Source of the DNA: Flavobacterium cheongpyeongense
GTDB taxonomy: Bacteria > Bacteroidota > Bacteroidia > Flavobacteriales > Flavobacteriaceae
DNA length: 64,000 nt
Direction: 5' to 3'
Assembly: GCF_003202435.1 (NCBI RefSeq)
Contig: NZ_QJHK01000005.1
Coordinates: 1-64,000, forward strand
The stretch's first letter is position 1; each line of letters opens with the position of its first letter. Position numbers and translations under genes: made by a program. Shown here piece by piece: positions 54,023 through 62,231 of the stretch. Under the pieces are notes generated by a model. That model worked only from the letters and a program-made list of their open reading frames with translations. It had not been told where the DNA came from and did not search any database.

Positions 54023-57000
54023 TTATTTTTTATAATATTTTAGATATTTAGGATACGTTATCGCTCCTATTAGTGAAATTACTCCCAATGAATACCAGAT
54101 CCAGTTTAATGAATGTGCCTCTCCACTTGCGTATGAATGAAGTCCTACCAAATGAAAGTTTACACCGTAGTAAGTAAATAAAATAGATACAAAAGCATAC
54201 ATACTCATTAAATTAAATGTCCATTTCCCTCTTAAAGCAGGAACAAAACGAGCGTGAATTACAAATGCATAAATCATGATGGAAATCAAAGCCCATGTTT
54301 CTTTTGGATCCCAGCCCCAATAACGTCCCCAGCTTTCGTTGGCCCATTGTCCTCCAAGGAAGTTTCCTATCGTTAACATAATCAATCCGATTGTCAATGC
54401 CATTTCGTTGATGTATGTGATCTCCTTAATATTCAGATCCATTTTGGCTTTGTTTTTTTCTGTTGTAAAGAAAATTAAAACTAAGGAAACAAAACCTAAA
54501 ATCATTCCTAATGCAGTTGGACCGTAACTTGCTACAATTACCGCAACGTGAATCATTAACCAATACGAATTAAGTACAGGCTGTAAGTTTGCAATTTCTG
54601 GGTCAATCCAGTTCATATATGCTGCCATTAAAATCATGGCTGTTACAAAAGCACAAGAAGCAACTGTTAACTTAGACTGGCTTTCCGCTTTAATATATAA
54701 CAACCCATATAAAGTTGAAATTGTACGTGGTAAAGATGTAATTGGTAATTTAAGCTTTAAATCAAAAGCTAATCCGAAGAACATGGCTGCCCAGGCTACA
54801 TAAATAATCGATTCGTAAGCGTTACTCCAAGGTGCGTGACCAGAAATGTACCAACGCGCAATAAGTCCTAATGTGTGTAACACAAATAATAACCCAACGA
54901 TAACGTGAAAAACATTTACAGTAACACCAATCCATTTTTTCTCAAAAAAGATGTTTAAAATCGTAAAAAATAACATCAAAATAGAAGCTGTAATATACCA
55001 ATACGGAAGTTTTTGGAAAACATCGTATTTATTATAAGCAATTTCGGCATCAATTTTATCTTCGCTCGGGCGTACTTTAGCTCCGAATTTCTTTTGGAAG
55101 CCGTTGATACTTTCGACTAAATCATCAGCAGTTTTAAAATCTTTTGAAATAGATCCATTATTTAGTGCATTGAAATAAAGTGGCAGGATTTGTTTGGTAT
55201 AAGTTGCTTCCATTCCTTTTAAACTTGCATGTTCTAATTCCATATAGGATATCCATTTATCGCCCGGATGATTTGGAACAGGGAATATTTTTAAAATACT
55301 TCCGCTTAATGCAGATTCCATCAGATTGACTTTTTTATCGGTTTCAATAAAATCTTTTTCAAACTGATTTGGATTTGCCGCTTTGTAAGCAGGATCCAAA
55401 TAGGGAGATAATTTATAATTTCCATTAGCATCAAAAAACTTTACAAAAGGAGCGAATCCAGCTTCTTTATCAATTCCGATAATTTTACGAATACTATCAT
55501 TTCCTGCTTTAAGATAAATAATTGGAACCTGAATCCAAACCTGGGCATATTGTGTCATCGACAAAAATACCTGATCAGAATTCATTCCGTTGTATGTATC
55601 ACTATGGCTCACTTTTCGTAATAATTCAGAAGAGAAAGTATTAATAGGCTTCATTCTTCCTCCTGCATCCTGAATAATCAAACGGCCGAATTTAGCTGCG
55701 TGAGCTTCCGGTGCTTTATAAATATTCAGTAACGAATCGATTTGTTTTTGGCTTGGTGGACGTGTTACATGATTAGCATGATTATTTGGATCTTCGTTAT
55801 GAGTATGATTATGTCCCGGCGTGTGTACATGTGGTTCCTGGGCAAAACCATTGAAACTTAACATTAAAACTAAAATCGTAATCAATTTTGCTTTTTTCTC
55901 TTTTACTTTCTCCAGTTTGCGTTTTAAATCTGTAAAACGGGAACCTTTGGTAAACATAATAGCCATTAAGCCAAAATACAACATAAAATACCCTAAGTAA
56001 GTAATTGAAGTTCCCCAAAAATCATGATTTACGGATAAAATTGTTCCTTTTTCATCCGGATCAAATCCTGATTGAAAAAAACGATATCCCTTATGATCTA
56101 AAACGTGGTTCATGTAAATTCGAGCATCAAAGGTTTCTGATGAATCCTGAACGGTAACCTTACTTTCGAATGCTGAATAACTTTTCTCTGTTCCCGGATA
56201 TTTTGTTGCAATAAAATCGTTTAGCTTAATCTTGAAAGGCAAAATATAAGCCTTACTTCCATAAAATAAACTGTATTCCATTTTTCCAATTTTCACGGTT
56301 TGCGGCTCTCCCACACTTCCCTTCGAGCCCATTAGGCGTACTTCTTTTTCCTGACCATCTGCTTTAACTTTGACGATTAATGCGTCAGTATGAGATTTTG
56401 CTTTATAATCATTATTCGATTCATAGTCAACAATTCCCCTTACGGCAGGATCCGGAAATACAATTCGGATATCACCAATACTGTATAAGGAACGCATCAT
56501 CAAAGGCTGAACACTATCTTTGGTTACTTTTCCCTGAAGTTTATCAGCCATTCTCATAAACGCACCTTCAAAAGGTGTCTTAATAGTATATTTTTCACCA
56601 GTTGTATTAATATTTATAGCACCATCAGTTGGTTTATTCAAAGCAAACAAAACATTGTGAATATTTTGAACTTCTCCTTCTTTAAGGAAATGTTCTTCAC
56701 GTCCGCCGGCTCCGGCTTCAACTAATTTAATGTATAAAGTTCCTTTTGGATCTGGTTTTATAATTTCTTTTGCGCCCATGATGTAATTCACATAAGTTAC
56801 TTCAAAAGGAGTTTCGTCAAATTTGCCTGAAAGGGTAAAATTATTATTGGTTACTGGCGAAAGTAAAAGACTTTTCTCAAAAGTTCTGCGTTTCATTTCT
56901 CCATTATATTCTCCATCTGCAAAAACGGTTAGAAAAGTTTTATCAGAATAAATTTGATTTTCAGCTGCTCCTTCACGAATTGGCATTACCCCTTCATAAC

Positions 57001-57298
57001 TGATATAACGCGTAATAAATGCTCCTAAAAGAATAAAAATAAAAGCAACGTGAAGTAATAAAGTTGCCCATTTTTCTTTTTTCAATAATTGATAACGTTT
57101 AATATTCCCAAAGAAATTGATCATAAAAAAGACCATTATAGCCTCGAACCACCAGGTATTATAAATTAAAATTCGGGCTGTATCTGTATTGTATTTACTT
57201 TCGATAAAAGTTCCAACACCCATTGCGATTGCAAATGTTAAAAAAAGAACGGCCATTAATCTTGTAGAAAACAAAAAAGAGAATATTTTTTTATCCAT
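54023..57298 (-). CDS. Cytochrome c biogenesis fusion protein (ResB-CcsA type)
   Basis: About 1091 residues from the ATG at 57298; an upstream extension to 57409 does not resemble the family. The N-terminal part has ResB membrane segments (STRLMAVLFLTFAIAMGVG) and a large periplasmic domain. The middle carries a His-rich stretch (EPHVHTPGHNHTHNEDPNNH), and the C-terminal part is CcsA with the heme-handling WWD-type motif WGRYWGWDPKETWALIS and several membrane segments. It exports heme and ligates it to apocytochrome c (System II). Fusion of the two halves is common in Bacteroidota. Confidence 0.93.
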   Translation of the reverse strand: MDKKIFSFLFSTRLMAVLFLTFAIAMGVGTFIESKYNTDTARILIYNTWWFEAIMVFFMINFFGNIKRYQLLKKEKWATLLLHVAFIFILLGAFITRYISYEGVMPIREGAAENQIYSDKTFLTVFADGEYNGEMKRRTFEKSLLLSPVTNNNFTLSGKFDETPFEVTYVNYIMGAKEIIKPDPKGTLYIKLVEAGAGGREEHFLKEGEVQNIHNVLFALNKPTDGAININTTGEKYTIKTPFEGAFMRMADKLQGKVTKDSVQPLMMRSLYSIGDIRIVFPDPAVRGIVDYESNNDYKAKSHTDALIVKVKADGQEKEVRLMGSKGSVGEPQTVKIGKMEYSLFYGSKAYILPFKIKLNDFIATKYPGTEKSYSAFESKVTVQDSSETFDARIYMNHVLDHKGYRFFQSGFDPDEKGTILSVNHDFWGTSITYLGYFMLYFGLMAIMFTKGSRFTDLKRKLEKVKEKKAKLITILVLMLSFNGFAQEPHVHTPGHNHTHNEDPNNHANHVTRPPSQKQIDSLLNIYKAPEAHAAKFGRLIIQDAGGRMKPINTFSSELLRKVSHSDTYNGMNSDQVFLSMTQYAQVWIQVPIIYLKAGNDSIRKIIGIDKEAGFAPFVKFFDANGNYKLSPYLDPAYKAANPNQFEKDFIETDKKVNLMESALSGSILKIFPVPNHPGDKWISYMELEHASLKGMEATYTKQILPLYFNALNNGSISKDFKTADDLVESINGFQKKFGAKVRPSEDKIDAEIAYNKYDVFQKLPYWYITASILMLFFTILNIFFEKKWIGVTVNVFHVIVGLLFVLHTLGLIARWYISGHAPWSNAYESIIYVAWAAMFFGLAFDLKLKLPITSLPRTISTLYGLLYIKAESQSKLTVASCAFVTAMILMAAYMNWIDPEIANLQPVLNSYWLMIHVAVIVASYGPTALGMILGFVSLVLIFFTTEKNKAKMDLNIKEITYINEMALTIGLIMLTIGNFLGGQWANESWGRYWGWDPKETWALISIMIYAFVIHARFVPALRGKWTFNLMSMYAFVSILFTYYGVNFHLVGLHSYASGEAHSLNWIWYSLGVISLIGAITYPKYLKYYKK

Positions 57299-57572
57299 TT
57301 TTAAGGAATTACAGTGTATAAAAGTGGCACAAAAGTACTTAAAAATGTTGAGTTCTATTATTTGACATTTGTTAATTAAAACCAAAAACAGAACTCTAAA
57401 ACAATTCATTTGACATTTAAAGAAGTATTCTGTTACAATTTATTTTAAAGCGCGTATTTTATTTATTTTCTTTCAATTTTGAATTGCGGTTTTTATTATT
57501 AAATCCTATTTTGGAATTTTAAAAGCGTAATCAAAGTTTCAGCCACATCGATATCTTTAAAAAAAATAATGC

Positions 57573-57580
57573 TAATTTTG
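57573..57580 (+). promoter_or_regulatory. -7 element directly before the DUF2520 gene
   Basis: TAATTTTG ends 4 nt before the ATG at 57585, so the predicted transcript would start at or next to the start codon. Confidence 0.45.
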
Positions 57581-57584
57581 CGAT

Positions 57585-58346
57585 ATGATTCAAATAAGTA
57601 TAATTGGTTCCGGCAATGTTGCACAACATTTGATAAAAGCTTTCACAAAAAGTGAAGGAATCGAAATTGGGCAAGTGTTTTCAAGGAAAAAAGAATCACT
57701 AGTACACTTAATTGAATCAGATAAAATAGTAACTCGTTTTTCAGATTTAAAAGCAGCCGATTTGTATGTTATTTCTATTTCTGATAATGCTATTTCTGAA
57801 GTTTCAGAACAACTGCCTTTTCAAAATCAATTAGTAGTTCATACATCCGGAACTTCTTCGATTGCTATTTTAAGTTCAAAAAACCGAAGAGGCGTTTTTT
57901 ATCCCTTACAAACTTTTTCAATAGCCAAACCCGTTGATTTTTCGACTATTCCGATTTGTCTGGAAGCTGAAAACCAAACCGATTATAGTATTTTGGAAAC
58001 GGTTGCTGATAGTATTTCAAATGCGGTATTTTCCATTAGTTCTGAGCAAAGAAAAGCAATCCATATTTCGGCTGTATTTGTGAATAATTTCACCAACCAT
58101 TTATATCAGATAGGACAGCAGATTTGTGAAGAACATCTGGTTCCTTTCGAAATTTTAAAACCTCTGATTCTCGAAACTGCAGAAAAGATAAAAACCCTTA
58201 CACCCGTTGACGCACAAACTGGTCCGGCAAAAAGACATGATTCTACAACGATTGAGGCTCATCTGAATTATTTAACTGATGAAAATCAGAGAAACATCTA
58301 TAAAATACTAACACAATCTATACAAAATAATGGCAAAACACTTTAA
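57585..58346 (+). CDS. Rossmann-fold DUF2520 protein
   Basis: 253 residues: N-terminal NAD(P)-binding domain of the F420-dependent/ProC-like type (ISIIGSGNVAQHLIKAF, VISISDNAISEVS, VVHTSGTSSIAIL) and C-terminal helical DUF2520 domain (HISAVFVNNFTNHLYQI, TGPAKRHDSTTIEAH). It is probably a dehydrogenase of unknown substrate. It overlaps the next gene by 17 nt and heads a run of five closely spaced genes. Confidence 0.88.
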   Translation: MIQISIIGSGNVAQHLIKAFTKSEGIEIGQVFSRKKESLVHLIESDKIVTRFSDLKAADLYVISISDNAISEVSEQLPFQNQLVVHTSGTSSIAILSSKNRRGVFYPLQTFSIAKPVDFSTIPICLEAENQTDYSILETVADSISNAVFSISSEQRKAIHISAVFVNNFTNHLYQIGQQICEEHLVPFEILKPLILETAEKIKTLTPVDAQTGPAKRHDSTTIEAHLNYLTDENQRNIYKILTQSIQNNGKTL

Positions 58347-58857
58347 AGAAATAATGAATGACATCACGACGTTTGTTTTTGATATTGATGGCGTACTGAC
58401 AGACAGTTCCGTTTTTGTAACCAACGAAGGAGAAATGCTTCGTACCATGAATATTCGCGATGGGTATGCGATGAAAGCAGCTGTAGAAAGTGGATTTAAT
58501 GTATGCATTATTTCTGGTGGAAGCAATGATGGTGTTCGTATCCGATTGCGTAATTTGGGGATTTCGGACATACATTTAGGCACTCCTGATAAAGTCGAAA
58601 CTTTTAAGAAATATACAGATCTTCATAACATTAAGCCTGAAAATGTATTGTATATGGGTGATGATATTCCGGATTTTCATGTTATGAAATTAGTAGGTTT
58701 GCCTACCTGTCCGCAAGATGCAAGTCCGGAAATTAAGAATATCTGCCGTTATGTTTCGCATGTTAAAGGCGGAAGAGGTGCCGCACGTGATGTCATCGAG
58801 CAGGTTATGAAAGTACAGGGAAAATGGATGGAATATTTTAACGGAAAACATGACTAA
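58330..58857 (+). CDS. KdsC-like HAD phosphatase
   Basis: 175 residues of the small HAD family without a cap. Motif I is FDIDGVLTDSSV, motif II is ISGGSN, and motif III/IV is YMGDDIPDFHVM. It fits 3-deoxy-D-manno-octulosonate 8-phosphate phosphatase, needed for Kdo and lipopolysaccharide. Sialic-acid-type phosphatases look alike, so the substrate is probable rather than proven. An internal ATG at 58354 would avoid the overlap with the previous gene. Confidence 0.88.
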   Translation: MAKHFKEIMNDITTFVFDIDGVLTDSSVFVTNEGEMLRTMNIRDGYAMKAAVESGFNVCIISGGSNDGVRIRLRNLGISDIHLGTPDKVETFKKYTDLHNIKPENVLYMGDDIPDFHVMKLVGLPTCPQDASPEIKNICRYVSHVKGGRGAARDVIEQVMKVQGKWMEYFNGKHD

Positions 58858-58903
58858 AATAATTATCAATTGTTAATTGTTAATCTTAATCTTTGAACTT
58901 AAA

Positions 58904-59830
58904 ATGAAATTCCTCAAACTTATTCGGTACCAAAACTTGTTAATGCTGGCTTTTATGCAGGTTTTATTTCGCTATGCCTTTTTAAAAGGACAAAATATTC
59001 CTTTGGCCTTATCAGACTGGCAATATGGTTTATTGGTTTTAAGCACCGTTTTAATTGCTGCAGCCGGTTATGTAATTAATAATATTTTTGATACTGAAAC
59101 TGACAAAATAAACAAACCAAACGATGTTATAATTGGCAAAGGAATTTCTGAGGCTGCTGGCTACAACATTTATATTACCTTGAATATTGCAGGTGTTGCA
59201 ATTGGATTTTATTTATCAAATGTTATTCAGAGGCCTGGTTTTGCTACAATTTTTATATTAATTGCTTCAATGCTTTATTTTTATTCCACAACCCTGAAAC
59301 AAATTATGATTTTAGGAAACATTATTGTGGCTTTAGTATTGGCACTGAGTGTAATTATTATTGGAATTTTCGATATTTTTCCTGCAATAATCCCCGAAAA
59401 CAAAGCACAAATGACCAGTTTGTTTTCCATTTTAACCGATTATGCTCTATTTGCTTTCATGATTAATTTTATCAGGGAAATAGTAAAAGATATAGAAGAT
59501 GTTAACGGAGATTATAATCAGGGAATGAACACGCTTCCTATCGCTATTGGCACAAGCAGAACGGCAAAAATTGCTTCCGTAATTTCTATAGTTCCTTTTG
59601 TTCTGTTACTGCTTTATATTAAAAATTATTTTGTTGAAAACGGTCTTTTTATAGCAACTTTATATGCATTTATATTAGTTCTTGCTCCGCTTCTTTATTT
59701 TATAATCAAGGTCTTCTCTGCTAAATCGCCAAAAGAGTTTCACCATTTAAGCACAGTTTTGAAATTAATTTTACTTTTCGGAATTCTATCAATTGTGGTT
59801 ATTACCCTAAATATTCATTACAATGCTTAA
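58904..59830 (+). CDS. UbiA-family prenyltransferase (geranylgeranylglycerol-phosphate type)
   Basis: About 308 residues from the ATG at 58904. A polytopic membrane protein with the prenyl-diphosphate motif NNIFDTETDKINKPND and a second acidic motif (EIVKDIEDVNGD). Homologues in flavobacteria are annotated as geranylgeranylglycerol-phosphate geranylgeranyltransferases; menaquinone-type or other acceptors cannot be excluded. It overlaps maf by 8 nt. It is distinct from EboC, the second UbiA protein of the window. Confidence 0.85.
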   Translation: MKFLKLIRYQNLLMLAFMQVLFRYAFLKGQNIPLALSDWQYGLLVLSTVLIAAAGYVINNIFDTETDKINKPNDVIIGKGISEAAGYNIYITLNIAGVAIGFYLSNVIQRPGFATIFILIASMLYFYSTTLKQIMILGNIIVALVLALSVIIIGIFDIFPAIIPENKAQMTSLFSILTDYALFAFMINFIREIVKDIEDVNGDYNQGMNTLPIAIGTSRTAKIASVISIVPFVLLLLYIKNYFVENGLFIATLYAFILVLAPLLYFIIKVFSAKSPKEFHHLSTVLKLILLFGILSIVVITLNIHYNA

Positions 59831-60407
59831 AGAAAAACTAAAAAAATACACTTTAATACTAGCTTCAGGCTCACCTAGAAGACAGCAATTTTTTAAGGAT
59901 CTTGATTTGGAGTTCGAAATTCGGTTAAAAGATATAGAAGAAACCTATCCTCCCGAATTAAAAGCAGTTGAGATAACAGATTATCTGGCACAATTAAAAG
60001 CTGATGCATTCGAAGGAGACCTGAAAACAAATGAAATTTTAGTAACCAGCGATACAATTGTCTGGCATGAAAATAAAGCTTTGGGTAAACCTAAAAATGC
60101 ACAAGAAGCTTTTGAAATGATAAAATCAATGTCGGGAAAAACACATGAAGTAATTACATCGGTTTGTTTTAAAACCAGCTCTGCCTCTACTGTTTTGAAC
60201 GACATTACAAAAGTAACTTTCAATACAGTATCAGACGAGGCTATTTTGTATTATATTGAAAACTATAAACCCTACGACAAAGCAGGTGCTTATGGAATAC
60301 AGGAATGGTTTGGTTTTATGGCTGTTGCAAAAGTTGAAGGTTCATACACCAATGTTATGGGACTTCCAACAGCAAAAGTTTACGAATATTTGAGTATATT
60401 AGAGTAA
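59823..60407 (+). CDS. maf: Maf-like nucleoside triphosphate pyrophosphatase
   Basis: 194 residues with LASGSPRRQQFF near the N-terminus, SDTIVWHENKALGKPKNAQEAF, SGKTHEVITSV, and KAGAYGIQEWFG, all conserved Maf motifs. The family hydrolyses dTTP/UTP or modified nucleotides to monophosphates. Confidence 0.93.
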   Translation: MLKEKLKKYTLILASGSPRRQQFFKDLDLEFEIRLKDIEETYPPELKAVEITDYLAQLKADAFEGDLKTNEILVTSDTIVWHENKALGKPKNAQEAFEMIKSMSGKTHEVITSVCFKTSSASTVLNDITKVTFNTVSDEAILYYIENYKPYDKAGAYGIQEWFGFMAVAKVEGSYTNVMGLPTAKVYEYLSILE

Positions 60408-60417
60408 AATTTAATTT

Positions 60418-60948
60418 ATGTTTTCATTTAAAGAATATAGCCAGGAAATTTTAACCACTATAATTCTCCTCATCGCATTGGCTGCCCTGCGTGTTATCGT
60501 TGCGCAATTAGTTCGAAGATATGCCAGCACAAGTCATTTGTTAGAACACCGTACTAATCTGGTTATTAAATACATTCATATTTTAATGAATATTTTGGTA
60601 ACCATAAGTCTGATTATTATTTGGGGAGTTGATACTAAAGATATTTTTATAACCATTTCGTCGATTGCCACAGTAATTGGTGTGGCAATGTTTGCTCAAT
60701 GGTCTATATTAAGCAACGTTACCTCGGGAATGATCTTGTTTTTCTCTTTTCCTTTTCGAATTGGTGATACCATCAAAATCCATGATAAAGATTTCCCAAT
60801 TGAAGCAGAAATTGAAGACATCAGTGCTTTTCACGTGAATTTAAGAACTAAGGAAGGAGAAAAAATTATCTATCCGAACAATCTTTTATTGCAAAAAGGA
60901 ATTTCAATTACGCCTTCTGTGTATGATGATAAAGAGTTCTTTGATTAA
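60418..60948 (+). CDS. Small MscS-family mechanosensitive channel
   Basis: 176 residues with about three membrane segments and a beta domain. The pore-lining and following motif is recognisable (ATVIGVAMFAQWSILSNVTSGMILFFSFPFRIGDTIKI). It lacks the long C-terminal cytoplasmic domain of E. coli MscS, so it is a minimal member. It follows maf by 10 nt. Confidence 0.88.
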   Translation: MFSFKEYSQEILTTIILLIALAALRVIVAQLVRRYASTSHLLEHRTNLVIKYIHILMNILVTISLIIIWGVDTKDIFITISSIATVIGVAMFAQWSILSNVTSGMILFFSFPFRIGDTIKIHDKDFPIEAEIEDISAFHVNLRTKEGEKIIYPNNLLLQKGISITPSVYDDKEFFD

Positions 60949-61050
60949 AATTTAATGGGAATTTTGTAAACTATATTTTTAAAGCTAAAACAAATTCAAT
61001 AAATAAAGTTTCATATTTGTTTAGCCTAATTTTAGTTTAAAAAATAAAAA

Positions 61051-62151
61051 ATGAATCAACCTCTAACGCTGCCTTTTTACATCAAATTTACATGCATATT
61101 GTTAAGTTTAATTTGTATAGGTGTTATCACTTACATTGGAAGCAATATAATAACACCAGTAATGTTAGCATTCCTGTTTACTGTTCTACTATTGCCTTTA
61201 CATCGTTTATTACACCTAAAATTACGTTTTCCAATCTATCTTGCTTCTTTTATAACTGTAACATTTTTTGTACTTTGTATCGTTGCGATTTTAACATTCC
61301 TATCTTATCAAATAACAGATATTGCCAATGATTTTGACATCATTAAGAAGAATGCAATATCCTTTTTTAATAATTTGCAATCTTATATTCATGAGCAATT
61401 TCAGATCAGTGTTGGGGAACAAAAAAAATACATAGAAAAAGTAACAAACGATTCTGTACAAAATGGATCCGGGACATTAGGAACTGCGATAGGTTCATTA
61501 AGTGATGTATTTTTTAATTGTATGCTTGTAGTCGTTTTTACATTTTTGTTTCTTTTATACAAAACCCATTTTATTCTCTTTTTGGCTAAATTATTTAATA
61601 AGGAAGACCATGAAAAATTGAGGAAAATTATTACTCAGATAAAAATTTCTATAAACAATTATATACTGGGTCTTATTTTTGAAATGTTGGTTGTTTCTAT
61701 TTTAACTGGTTTGGGACTATGGATGACAGGGGTTAAATATTTTATTTTACTAGGACTCATGACCGGAATTTTAAATTTAATTCCATATATCGGAATTATG
61801 ATTGCGGGTATTCTAACTATTTTATCTTCTTTAAGCGGAACACCTGAAATATCCATATTTGTAAGTATCATCGTTGTAAACATCATTGTTCAGCTTTTAG
61901 ATAATAATATACTCGTTCCTCTAATTATCAACTCAAAAGTTAAAATTAATGCTTTGTTTTCAATTATAGGCATTATTGTTGGCGGTGCTGTTGGTGGAAT
62001 TTCAGGGATGTTTCTAGCAATTCCTTTATTGGCAATTTTAAAAATTATTTTTGACAGAATTGACTATTTAGAACCATGGGGCTACGTTATAGGCAACCAT
62101 ATGCCTGAAAAATTTACCTGGAGAATTAGAAAAATAAAATCTGAAAAATAA
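61051..62151 (+). CDS. AI-2E family transporter
   Basis: 366 residues with about eight membrane segments and a central cytoplasmic or periplasmic helical stretch. The signature region LIFEMLVVSILTGLGLWMTG and then GILNLIPYIGIMIAG with IVVNIIVQLLDNNILVPLI is typical. The substrate is not known; members include ion exchangers as well as the suggested AI-2 exporters. Confidence 0.9.
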   Translation: MNQPLTLPFYIKFTCILLSLICIGVITYIGSNIITPVMLAFLFTVLLLPLHRLLHLKLRFPIYLASFITVTFFVLCIVAILTFLSYQITDIANDFDIIKKNAISFFNNLQSYIHEQFQISVGEQKKYIEKVTNDSVQNGSGTLGTAIGSLSDVFFNCMLVVVFTFLFLLYKTHFILFLAKLFNKEDHEKLRKIITQIKISINNYILGLIFEMLVVSILTGLGLWMTGVKYFILLGLMTGILNLIPYIGIMIAGILTILSSLSGTPEISIFVSIIVVNIIVQLLDNNILVPLIINSKVKINALFSIIGIIVGGAVGGISGMFLAIPLLAILKIIFDRIDYLEPWGYVIGNHMPEKFTWRIRKIKSEK

Positions 62152-62231
62152 ATTGTGTTAAACTTCATTATATTATATTACATTAATAATTAACAGAATT
62201 GCCCCAATAACTTTAAAGCTAACTTATTAGC

